Source of the DNA: Flavobacteriales bacterium
Lineage (GTDB): Bacteria; Bacteroidota; Bacteroidia; Flavobacteriales_F; PHOS-HE28
Direction: 5' to 3'
DNA length: 47,245 nucleotides
Assembly (NCBI GenBank): GCA_020635715.1
Contig: JACJZG010000022.1
Coordinates: 1 to 47,245, forward strand
Shown here in pieces: positions 9,601 to 17,050 of this stretch (position 1 is its first letter; every line of letters begins with the position of its first letter). The position numbers and the translations under genes were made by a program. A model generated the notes under the pieces. It worked only from the letters and a program-made list of their open reading frames with translations, ran no database searches and was not told the origin of the DNA.

Positions 9601-12112
9601 CGGTCTTGCCGAACATATCTACTTGAAAGCTGGCGAGCCTGCTTTGTTCCCCCTGGTCGCCTTTGATGCCACAGGTTGGACTGAAGTGACATCCAGCTCG
9701 AGCATCGAACTCGACATTGACACGTACACCGTGGCTTATGTACACGAATCCGGCGCCGAGGATATCCTGCTGTGCTCCTACTCTATCATAGTTCAAGATG
9801 CCCAAGCGCCCTCGATCGTATGCCCGGCGAATAGGACCGTTCCGCTCCTCAATGGGTGCGAGATCACCGTGAACCACACAGAACCAACCGTAACTGACAA
9901 CTGTAACGGTTGCGTGGCACCAAGCCTACCACAGTACACCTACATCGGAACCTATCAAGGTCATACATACTTCCGATCATGGAATTCAACGGGATGGGCG
10001 TCGGCCAGGGCGAATGCGAACAGCATTCCGAACGGCCATCTTGTCAGTTTGAACTCAGCAGCTGAAGAGGATTGGCTGAACGGTATTATACTCTCAGATC
10101 TTGGGTGGTATGCGCCGTTCTGGATCGGACTGAACGATGCTGCAGTGGAAGGAACGTTCACGTGGACCAATGGTGATCCTGTCGGATTCACACATTGGTC
10201 AAATAGCCAACCGGATGACATAGGCGGTGCAGACTACGCCTATATGAACACCGGCAACGCGCCAGGTTGGGATGACGCACCTGGAACGACCAATTTCAAC
10301 TGGATCTTGGAAGTGGATTGCCTTCCGCTGATCCAACCAGTTCAGACAAGCGGTCAGGCCAGTGGAGCGTTGCTTCCTCCCGGTGGACACGTTATGGCCT
10401 GGACCGTAACTGACCACTCCGGCAACTCATCCTCCTGCTCATATACGATCACGGTGGTTGATACCATACGGCCAACGATCAGCTGCCCGGCCAACATCAG
10501 CATGAACGTTGATGCCGGCTCCTGCGGTGCTGTCGTGAACTATGTGACCCCGGTGGGCTCGGATAACTGCACGGGTGCGACGACGGTCCGTACTGCAGGC
10601 CCCGCAAGCGGAAGCACCTTTCCCATCGGAACCACGACCGTGACCCACACCGTGACCGATGCCGCCGGACTCACCGCGAGCTGCTCCTTCACCGTTACCG
10701 TGGTGGATAACATCCCGCCAGTGATCTCATGCCCGCCCAACATCAGCATGAACGTTGATGCCGGTTCCTGCGGTGCTGTGGTGAACTACCCGACCCCGGT
10801 GGGTTCGGATAACTGCACAGGTGCCACGACGGTCCGTACCGCAGGCCCCGCAAGCGGAAGCTCCTTCCCCATCGGAACGACGACCGTGACCCACACCGTG
10901 ACCGACGCCGCTGGCCTCACCGCCAGCTGCTCCTTCACCGTGACCGTGGTGGACAACCTCCCGCCACAATTGAACAGCTGCCCATTGGACATCACCATCG
11001 TGGCGTCGCCCGGTGCATGCACCGCCATCGCGAACTGGTTCGAACCAACGGCAACGGACAACTGCAGCGCTTCGCTATCCCGGGTCGGACCCGCCAGCGG
11101 AAGTTCCTTCCCTATTGGCAGCACCACACCGATCACCTACACTGCGACCGACGGATCGAACAGCTCGAGCTGCGTGTTCAATGTGAGCGTGATACCGACC
11201 GCCGTGGACCTGGCTTATGGCCTTACCGAAGTGTGCCAGGGATCCGGGATCATCATGCCCACGATCGCCTCGCCTTCCGGCGGCGTGTTCAGCGACGCGA
11301 ACCAGTCCGGCACGATCAACCCTTCGACCGGCGCCTTCGACCCAAGTCTGGCCACACCTGGGCTCCACACGTTGGACTATGTCTTCACTGAATCATGCAC
11401 CAGCCATGTCTGGTTCACGATCAATGTGATTGCATCACCAGCTGCGACCATTTCCTACGATGGTTCGCCATACTGCAACAGCGGAAGCAGCGCCACAGTG
11501 ACGCACACAGGAACCCCAGGAGGAACCTACAGCGCGACCGCTGGACTTGCGATCGACCCCTCCACCGGGAACGTTGACCTCTCCGCCAGCCTTCCAGGTG
11601 ATCATCTCGTGACCTATACGATCCCGGCCACGGGTGCTTGCGGCCTTTTCCAGACGACGGCATCCATCACGGTGAGCGCCGCTCCATCGGCGACGATCAG
11701 CTATGCCGGACCATTCTGCGACAACACCGGGCAACAATCACCGTCCATCACGGGAACGACAGGAGGAATATTCAGTGCCGACCCGCAACTCGCACTTGAT
11801 CCCAGCACAGGTATCATAACACCAGGTGCCACCACATCATCGAGTACTGGCACCTCCTTCCTCGTGACCTATTCGCTGCCAGCACAGGGAGGCTGTCCCG
11901 CGTTCAGCACCAGCACGAACGTGACCATCACCCAGGCACCGTGGGCCGGAACCGGTGGATCACTCGAGCTATGCTCGGATGCTGCACCCGCGCCACTTGT
12001 GGTCAACGGCAACCCATCGTTAAGCGGGACATGGTCGGACCCAGCAAACCAGCCTCACACAAGCACGTACGATCCGGCCACGGATGCACCAGGAACTACA
12101 CCTTTACCGTAG
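6650..12112 (+). CDS. Giant T9SS type B adhesin, N-terminal part (frameshifted near 12091)
   Basis: The first and largest reading frame (1,820 residues) of a gene that really extends to 16130. The first ATG at 6650 begins a signal peptide ending near CQVHAQ. Residues ~35-490 hold propeller-like repeats of the SBBP/beta-propeller type (AYLSKLDPSG, D-A-A-G-N-V-Y). Later modules are Ig-like (GGTWSGP), HYR domains with D-N-C-(S/T) motifs, and a C-type lectin-like domain near 9945-10320 with W-I-G-L-N-D, E-G-T-F-T-W and a W-I-L-E-V-D-C end. Three HYR modules lie at 10460-11200. At about 12091 one A appears lost from an AAA run (D-A-P-G then N-Y-T-F-T-V in the next frame), giving an early stop. A TTG at 6620 is a less likely start. 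The role is inferred as cell-surface adhesion. Confidence 0.8.
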   Translation: MISTLRRITGGREWMAAMTAIVLWASFPCQVHAQGYTWTWGHAYGGSGDMEVVDVALDDDNGSSYVCGYTKGSGLIGGVLGAVLGNQDAYLSKLDPSGNQVWAFTPSGLGNSSATSIALDAAGNVYMCGWFEGTIDLHGNSLVGSGSVSSSGNKDWFIASYTPDGLLRWRARFGGGSDDNPVGVTIGGTKAYLFGTVKGAISTGFGSMSAALSNKNNLALVCYDLSGVGQWLVSGGSGEDEEPTSVTADNDRVYVSYRAGNTGCTWYGTTGSSIGNATSSFQWDPRITAFSATGGFGWNRALNENDGSNRGAASLAVGCGALYITGISHSPTVFPGLGNSTTGTHDFFYLSRINPLNGQFQWLTTGTTTGSNHSIGGTSVTLTKGGAVQVVGNFKDDLTIGGSTITSTNGKVQSYVATFRPGGTIARFERITSSQDTWGTTICADASGHFVVGGRFKSNISVSGVALSSASSVNGHVFRGELGIIGTADPSSWTPPSPMCSNASSFDLSSLLSPAASGSASAVSNSSNVSSPAGALGMVTGSYANFGTAGGYVTLDLGTTIPAGATISVLWRSAGGTATALITSGSSATPPSNSNGSITTTSTSPTYTDLQLSSAARYIRLTRPLTGSVAFDVDGVYYSYGNDLTGTWSGPGVTGSTFNPAGLSGSIPVTYTIGSSSCASSTTASMTVQAAPNAGVDGTLNVCSGSPAVSLYSALGGSPQAGGTWSGPSPVVAGMYDPATMAPGAYQYTVTPTGVCVGSGSSTATVSVTPTPNGGVFSGAGSVCPTPASGTLSISGFAGTIVRWWRSVDGGTNWSPIANTSNSQGWTNLTGPVQFRVELSQPGCGTGYSPVAMLTPEDTTAPVLTCPAVEPLATVYADGSCKIIVPDFTSLFSAIDNCSATPTMVQSPAAGTLLTFVENTTVTIKAVDGAGNSSAQCTATILALDTIRPVLICPSDITLFTSSAGCTAQHTIDPLNYADNCWGNGLAEHIYLKAGEPALFPLVAFDATGWTEVTSSSSIELDIDTYTVAYVHESGAEDILLCSYSIIVQDAQAPSIVCPANRTVPLLNGCEITVNHTEPTVTDNCNGCVAPSLPQYTYIGTYQGHTYFRSWNSTGWASARANANSIPNGHLVSLNSAAEEDWLNGIILSDLGWYAPFWIGLNDAAVEGTFTWTNGDPVGFTHWSNSQPDDIGGADYAYMNTGNAPGWDDAPGTTNFNWILEVDCLPLIQPVQTSGQASGALLPPGGHVMAWTVTDHSGNSSSCSYTITVVDTIRPTISCPANISMNVDAGSCGAVVNYVTPVGSDNCTGATTVRTAGPASGSTFPIGTTTVTHTVTDAAGLTASCSFTVTVVDNIPPVISCPPNISMNVDAGSCGAVVNYPTPVGSDNCTGATTVRTAGPASGSSFPIGTTTVTHTVTDAAGLTASCSFTVTVVDNLPPQLNSCPLDITIVASPGACTAIANWFEPTATDNCSASLSRVGPASGSSFPIGSTTPITYTATDGSNSSSCVFNVSVIPTAVDLAYGLTEVCQGSGIIMPTIASPSGGVFSDANQSGTINPSTGAFDPSLATPGLHTLDYVFTESCTSHVWFTINVIASPAATISYDGSPYCNSGSSATVTHTGTPGGTYSATAGLAIDPSTGNVDLSASLPGDHLVTYTIPATGACGLFQTTASITVSAAPSATISYAGPFCDNTGQQSPSITGTTGGIFSADPQLALDPSTGIITPGATTSSSTGTSFLVTYSLPAQGGCPAFSTSTNVTITQAPWAGTGGSLELCSDAAPAPLVVNGNPSLSGTWSDPANQPHTSTYDPATDAPGTTPLP
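10460..11200 (+). repeat. Three HYR domains, two of them near-identical 246-bp copies
   Basis: Units start at 10460, 10706 and 10952. The first two are almost identical at the DNA level (82 codons: S-C-P-x-N-I-S-M-N-V-D-A-G-S-C, S-D-N-C-T-G-A-T-T-V, T-V-T-D-A-A-G-L-T). The third keeps only the fold pattern. HYR modules are Ig-like and typical of extracellular adhesins. The identity of copies 1 and 2 points to recent duplication or gene conversion. Confidence 0.85.
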
Positions 12113-14883
12113 CAGGTGGTCCTGGCTGTGCCGACCACAGCTCCATCGTGGTGGTCAATGAGATCCCTGCGACGTCCACAACCACCAACGCTTCGGCCTG
12201 CGACAGTTTCACCTGGGCTGTGGATGGACAGATCTATACCAGCAGCGGCACCTTCACCAGTGTGAGCGGATGCCACACTGAGACGCTTGTCCTGACCATC
12301 ACGCCAAGCACCAGCAACACGACCAACGCTTCGGCTTGTGACAGCTACATCTGGAGCGTGGATGGTCAGACCTACACCAGTAGCGGCACCTACACCAGCG
12401 TGAGCGGTTGCCATACCGAGACGCTCATCCTGCCCATCACGCCGAGCACCAGCAACACGACGACAGAGACGGCCTGCGACAATTACACCTGGGCCGTGGA
12501 TGGCCAGACCTACACCAGCAGCGGCACCTACACCAGCGTGAGCGGATGCCACACCGAGACCCTCATCCTGACCATCACGCCGAGCAGCGACAATACCACC
12601 AACGCTTCCGCTTGTGATAGCTACACCTGGAGCGTGGATGGACAGACCTACACCAGCAGCGGCACCTACACCAGCGTGAGCGGTTGCCATACCGAGACGC
12701 TCATCCTGACCATCACGCCGAGCAGCGACAATACCACCAACGCTTCCGCTTGTGATAGCTACACCTGGAGCGTGGATGCACAGACCTACACCAGTAGCGG
12801 CACCTACACCAGCGTGAGCGGTTGCCATACCGAGACGCTCCTCTTGACCATTACGCCGAGCACCAGCAACACGACCACGGAGACGGCCTGCGACAGCTAT
12901 ACCTGGAGCGTGGATGGACAGATCTACATCAGCAGCGGCACCTACACCAGCGTGAGCGGTTGCCATACCGAGACACTTGTCCTGACCATCACGCCGAGTA
13001 CCAGCAACACGACCAACGCTTCGGCTTGTGACAGCTACACCTGGGCCGTGGATGGACAGATCTACACCAGCAGCGGCACCTATACCAGCGTGAGCGGATG
13101 CCACACCGAGACCCTCATCCTGACCATCACGCCGAGCACCAGCAACACGACCAACGCTTCGGTTTGTGATAGCTACACCTGGAGCGTGGATGGTCAGACC
13201 TACACCAGTAGCGGCACCTACACCAGCGTGAGCGGTTGCCATACCGAGACACTTGTCCTGACCATCACGCCGAGTACCAGCAACACGACCAACGCTTCGG
13301 CTTGTGACAGCTACACCTGGGCCGTGGATGGACAGATCTACACCAGCAGCGGCACCTATACCAGCGTGAGCGGATGCCACACCGAGACCCTCATCCTGAC
13401 CATCACGCCGAGCACCAGCAACACGACCAACGCTTCGGTTTGTGATAGCTACACCTGGAGCGTGGATGGTCAGACCTACACCAGTAGCGGCACCTACACC
13501 AGCGTGAGCGGTTGCCATACCGAGACGCTCGAACTGACAATTGTCGATCATACCGAGACCACGACGATCGCAACCACATGCGACAGCTTCGTTTGGACAG
13601 TCAACGGCATGACCTATACGAGCGGTGGGATCTACAGCTTCATCAATGGTTGCCATACGGAGAAGCTCATTCTGACCATCGTAGCCACTACCGGTAGTGC
13701 CATCACCGAGAGCGCCTGCGGCAGCTTCGACTGGAACGGGACCACCTACACCAGCAGCGGGACCTACACCTTCAACTCGGGTTGCAACACCGATACGCTC
13801 CACCTGACGATCACACCGAGCACCGGTAGTGCCATCGCCGAGAGCGCCTGCGGCAGCTTCGACTGGAATGGGACAACCTATACCAGTAGCGGGACTTACA
13901 CCTTCAACTCGGGTTGCAACACCGATACGCTCCATCTGACGATCACACCGAGCACCGGTACAGCCATCACCCAGAGCGCATGCGGAAGCTTCGACTGGAA
14001 CGGGACCACTTACACCAGCAGCGGCACCTACACCTTCAGCACAGGCTGCAACACCGATACGCTCCACCTGACGATCACACCGAGCACCGGTAGTGCCATC
14101 GCCGAGAGCGCCTGCGGCAGCTTCGACTGGAACGGGACGACCTACACCATCAGCGGGACCTACACCTTCAACTCGGGTTGCAACACCGATACGCTCCACC
14201 TGACGTTCACGCCGATCACCGGTAGTGCCATCACCGAGACCGCCTGCGGCAGCTTCGACTGGAACGGGACGACCTACACCAACAGCGGGACCTACACCTT
14301 CAACTCGGGTTGCAACACCGATACGCTCCACCTGACGATCACGCCGATCACCGGTAGTGCCATCACCGAGACCGCCTGCGGAAGCTTGACTGGAACGGGA
14401 CCCTTACACCAGCAGCGGCACCTACACCTTCAGCACAGGCTGCAACACCGATACGCTCCACCTGACGCATCACACCGAGCACCGGTAGTGCCATCGCCGA
14501 GCGCCTGCGGCAGCTTCGACTGGAACAGGACGACCTACACCAACAGCGGGACCTACACCTTCAACACGGGTTGCAACACCGATACGCTCCACCTGACGAT
14601 CACGCCGATCACCGGTAGTGCCATCACCGAGACCGCCTGCGGAAGCTTCGACTGGAACGGGACCACTTACACCAGCAGCGGGACTTACACCTTCAACTCG
14701 GGTTGCAACACCGATACGCTCCACCTGACGATCACGCCGATCACCGGTAGTGCCATCACCGAGACCGCCTGCGGAAGCTTCGACTGGAACGGGACCACTT
14801 ACACCAGCAGCGGGACTTACACCTTCAACTCGGGCTGCAACACCGATACGCTCCACCTAACGCATCACATCGATCACCGGTAG
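12094..14883 (+). CDS. Giant type B adhesin, repeat-array part (frame 2 of the broken gene)
   Basis: Homology resumes here in the +1-shifted frame (N-Y-T-F-T-V-A-G-G) and stays open to a TAG at 14881-14883. An apparent start upstream at 11941 only translates the previous part out of frame. The segment is almost entirely repeats: eleven 46-residue units (C-D-S-Y-T-W, S-S-G-T-Y-T-S-V-S-G-C-H-T-E-T-L) followed by 44-residue units (A-C-G-S-F-D-W-N-G-T-T-Y-T, S-G-C-N-T-D-T-L-H-L-T-I-T-P). Each unit has two cysteines and is rich in Thr and Ser. Similar units recur in large Bacteroidota gliding and adhesion proteins, where they form an extended stalk. About 35 residues around 14385-14503 read as nonsense because of four compensating indels. 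Confidence 0.7.
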   Translation, partial: NYTFTVAGGPGCADHSSIVVVNEIPATSTTTNASACDSFTWAVDGQIYTSSGTFTSVSGCHTETLVLTITPSTSNTTNASACDSYIWSVDGQTYTSSGTYTSVSGCHTETLILPITPSTSNTTTETACDNYTWAVDGQTYTSSGTYTSVSGCHTETLILTITPSSDNTTNASACDSYTWSVDGQTYTSSGTYTSVSGCHTETLILTITPSSDNTTNASACDSYTWSVDAQTYTSSGTYTSVSGCHTETLLLTITPSTSNTTTETACDSYTWSVDGQIYISSGTYTSVSGCHTETLVLTITPSTSNTTNASACDSYTWAVDGQIYTSSGTYTSVSGCHTETLILTITPSTSNTTNASVCDSYTWSVDGQTYTSSGTYTSVSGCHTETLVLTITPSTSNTTNASACDSYTWAVDGQIYTSSGTYTSVSGCHTETLILTITPSTSNTTNASVCDSYTWSVDGQTYTSSGTYTSVSGCHTETLELTIVDHTETTTIATTCDSFVWTVNGMTYTSGGIYSFINGCHTEKLILTIVATTGSAITESACGSFDWNGTTYTSSGTYTFNSGCNTDTLHLTITPSTGSAIAESACGSFDWNGTTYTSSGTYTFNSGCNTDTLHLTITPSTGTAITQSACGSFDWNGTTYTSSGTYTFSTGCNTDTLHLTITPSTGSAIAESACGSFDWNGTTYTISGTYTFNSGCNTDTLHLTFTPITGSAITETACGSFDWNGTTYTNSGTYTFNSGCNTDTLHLTITPITGSAITETACGSLTGTGPLHQQRHLHLQHRLQHRYAPPDASHRAPVVPSPSACGSFDWNRTTYTNSGTYTFNTGCNTDTLHLTITPITGSAITETACGSFDWNGTTYTSSGTYTFNSGCNTDTLHLTITPITGSAITETACGSFDWNGTTYTSSGTYTFNSGCNTDTLHLTHHIDHR
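12181..13698 (+). repeat. Tandem array A: eleven 138-bp coding repeats
   Basis: Units start every 138 bases from 12181 (12181, 12319, 12457 and so on to 13561). Each encodes 46 residues with C-D-S-(Y/F)-x-W and G-C-H-T-E-T-L. Units 7+8 (13009-13284) and 9+10 (13285-13560) form a 276-bp higher-order duplication that is identical base for base until the last bases. Unit 11 is divergent and grades into array B. Confidence 0.92.
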
Positions 14884-15012
14884 CGCCATCACCGAGAGCA
14901 CCTGCGGAAGCTTCGACTGGAACGGGACCCACTTACACCAGCAGCGGGACCTACACCGTCAACTCTGGGCTGCAACACCGATACGCTCCACCTGACGATC
15001 ACGCCGAGTTCG
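13699..15012 (+). repeat. Tandem array B: ten 132-bp coding repeats
   Basis: Units start at 13699, 13831, 13963, 14095, 14227, 14359, 14490, 14620, 14752 and 14885. Spacing departs from 132 only where indels occur. Each encodes about 44 residues with A-C-G-S-F-D-W-N-G-T-T-Y-T and G-C-N-T-D-T-L-H-L. Units at 14620 and 14752 are near identical. The units at 14359 and 14885 carry the frame-changing indels. One divergent unit of the same fold follows at about 15013-15150. Confidence 0.9.
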
Positions 15013-15380
15013 ATGAACACTGAAACGATCACCGCATGTGACAGCTATCTGTGGACCATCAACAATACCACCTACACTGAGAGCGGTACGTACACCGTCT
15101 CGACAGATTGCTCCACCGAGGTGCTCGAACTCACCATCAACCACACGCTATCTGCGAGTTGGACAATTCCCGACCTGATGTGCTCGACGGATGCCCCGAT
15201 CGACCTCTCCATGTGAACTGGCCACCACCCAAGGAGGCAGCTGGTCCGGTGTCGGGGTGAACCAGCAGTTCCTTTCGACCCGGCCATCGCGAACGGACCA
15301 AGCATGATCACCTACACCATCGGTGAAGGGCGTGGTGCTCGGACCGAGGATCGACTGATCACCAGTGACCCTGACCCCGA

Positions 15381-16130
15381 ATGCGCATGCTGGTCCGGAT
15401 GTCGGTGCCATATGCGGGTACGAAGTGGAAATGGAAGCGATACTGGCGACAGGATCCGGAAGCTGGTCGGCGGACAACGATGTTCGATCCTGACGCCCGC
15501 GATCAATCCACCACCATCCTGGTCACCGGACCCGGTGTTCATACGCTGACATGGACCGTCACCGAGAACGGCTGCAGCGCATCGGACGAGGCCATCATCA
15601 CATTCCACGATCCAGCCATCGGGCTGACCGTGGATGCTGGACCCGACCAGGTGCTCGAAGCGGTCAACAGCTCCCTTGTCGAAGCCATGGTTCCTGCAGG
15701 GGTCTCGGTCCACTGGTCCGTACTAAGTGGATCCGGCAGCATCTCGGAACCGCAGGCACCCGGCACCATGGTCACCTCCCTGAGCACAGGCACGAACCTG
15801 TTGTTGGTGAACGCCACCCTCGGAGAGTGCCCGGCCGGAAGCGACACGCTCCGCATCGATGTGAAGGACTTCTTCATCCCCGCGGGCTTCTCCCCGAACG
15901 CTGACGGGGTGAACGACATGTTCGTCATCACCGGAATGGGCAACTACCCTGGTAGTGGCTTCCACGTCTTCAACCGGTGGGGCCAGGAGGTCTACGGCCA
16001 CGACTCCTATGACAATTCATGGGATGGAAGTGCACGCAACGGGGTCAGCCTGCCTGACGATACCTATTTCTACACCCTGAACCTGAGCGATGCAGGTTCG
16101 TACAACGGCTACATCGTGATCAAACGATGA
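15381..16130 (+). CDS. Giant type B adhesin, C-terminal part with type B sorting domain
   Basis: The open frame begins at 15381, but homology supports it only from about 15480 (F-D-P-D-A-R-D-Q). It has an Ig/PKD-like module (V-H-T-L-T-W-T-V-T-E-N-G-C) and a second module with D-A-G-P-D-Q. It ends in a complete gliding-motility-type sorting domain: I-P-A-G-F-S-P-N-A-D-G-V-N-D, F-N-R-W-G-Q-E-V-Y, W-D-G-S and D-D-T-Y-F-Y-T-L. An automated annotation would call this a separate 249-residue protein; it is the end of the gene starting at 6650. Its stop overlaps the PorP/SprF start (ATGA, 16127-16130), as expected for a T9SS type B substrate and its dedicated partner. Confidence 0.8.
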   Translation: MRMLVRMSVPYAGTKWKWKRYWRQDPEAGRRTTMFDPDARDQSTTILVTGPGVHTLTWTVTENGCSASDEAIITFHDPAIGLTVDAGPDQVLEAVNSSLVEAMVPAGVSVHWSVLSGSGSISEPQAPGTMVTSLSTGTNLLLVNATLGECPAGSDTLRIDVKDFFIPAGFSPNADGVNDMFVITGMGNYPGSGFHVFNRWGQEVYGHDSYDNSWDGSARNGVSLPDDTYFYTLNLSDAGSYNGYIVIKR

Positions 16131-17050
16131 GGTACCCGCTGCGCATCATATCCCTGGCATTCGTGCTCCACGCCCTGCTCTCGGCGGGGCAGCATACGCC
16201 ATTGACCAGCCAATACCTGTTCAATGGCCTTGTGATCAACCCGGCCTATGCGGGTAGCCGGGATGCCTTGGCCGCCAACCTGACCTACCGCCACCAGTGG
16301 GTGGGATTCGATGGTGCGCCCGTGACCCAGATGGTCAGTATCCACTCACCATTGGGCAGAAGGAAACTTGGCGCCGGACTTCTCGTATACAACGACCGCA
16401 TCGGCGTAAGTCAGGAGACCGGTGTGTTCACGAACCATGCCTATCGCATCCGATTCCGCAAGGGAAAGCTCGCCTTCGGCGTGGGGGCCGGCCTCACCTT
16501 CCTGCGCAGTGCATGGACACAAGTGGCCATCCAACAGGCGAACGACATCGCCTTCTCTGCGGATCAGCGCAGTGCCGTGCGGCCCAACTTCAGTGGAGGC
16601 ATGTACTACCACACCAAGACCTGGTTCGTGGGCCTCTCCTCCCCCTTCCTCATGCTCCACCGCTACCCCGCTGGCAGCGAAGGGTTCAGCTTGTCACAAG
16701 CACGTGCCGATCTTCAGCCGATGCTTACCGGCGGCTACCTGGTCGAACTCACCCGAGAGATCAAATTGAAGCCGAGCGCACTCATTCGATACCGGCGTTC
16801 GAGCGGTGTCCAGGCCGATCTGAGCTCGAACCTCATCCTGAAGGACCGCCTGTGGCTTGGCGCATCCTACCGCACCGGTGACGCCATGGTCGCGACGGTC
16901 GAAGTGCTTCCCACACCACAATGGCGCGTCGGCTATGCTTACGACCTGGGTCTGTCCCGCCTGCGCACCGCACACCAAGGCTCCCATGAGGTGATGCTCC
17001 AGTACGAATTCGGTTTCCGCATCCGCGTGAAGGACCCGCGCTACTTCTGA
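16127..17050 (+). CDS. PorP/SprF family type IX secretion membrane protein (module 1)
   Basis: A 307-residue outer-membrane protein with a signal peptide (cleavage near L-L-S-A-G-Q). The family hallmark near the N-terminus is present: Q-Y-L-F-N-G-L-V-I-N-P-A-Y-A-G-S-R, followed by Y-R-H-Q-W-V-G-F-D-G-A-P. The rest is alternating beta-strand sequence typical of a barrel. In Flavobacterium, SprF-type proteins are required for secretion or surface attachment of the type B protein encoded just upstream. The four-base overlap with the giant adhesin gene and the one-base overlap (TGATG) with the next gene support a dedicated three-gene unit. Confidence 0.93.
   Translation: MRYPLRIISLAFVLHALLSAGQHTPLTSQYLFNGLVINPAYAGSRDALAANLTYRHQWVGFDGAPVTQMVSIHSPLGRRKLGAGLLVYNDRIGVSQETGVFTNHAYRIRFRKGKLAFGVGAGLTFLRSAWTQVAIQQANDIAFSADQRSAVRPNFSGGMYYHTKTWFVGLSSPFLMLHRYPAGSEGFSLSQARADLQPMLTGGYLVELTREIKLKPSALIRYRRSSGVQADLSSNLILKDRLWLGASYRTGDAMVATVEVLPTPQWRVGYAYDLGLSRLRTAHQGSHEVMLQYEFGFRIRVKDPRYF

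Larger units (their letters stand above)
6650..16130 (+). pseudogene. Complete extent of the giant type B adhesin gene, interrupted by small indels
   Basis: Homology runs without a gap from the signal peptide at 6650 to the type B sorting domain ending at 16130, about 3,160 residues, but in changing frames. Indels I can place by comparing repeat copies are -1 near 12091; -1, -1, +1, -2 between 14385 and 14503 (sum -3, so the frame recovers); +1, +1, +1 between 14860 and 14967 (again recovering); then about +1 at 15214, -1 at 15275, +1 between 15305 and 15365 and +1 near 15482. Most are single bases in homopolymers or inside near-identical repeats. The intact C-terminus and the coupled PorP/SprF gene argue for assembly or consensus error rather than decay. 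I label it a pseudogene only because the given sequence is not open. Confidence 0.7.

Noticed and set aside
12055..14331. Long minus-strand open frame of 758 codons across the repeat arrays
   Set aside because: It is the antisense shadow of arrays A and B: its repeats have the same period and simply mirror the coding strand, and it has no signal peptide or recognisable domain.
12181..15012. Regular repeats that could suggest a CRISPR array
   Set aside because: Units are 132-138 bp, have no unique spacers and code for cysteine-containing protein repeats in frame; no cas genes are near.
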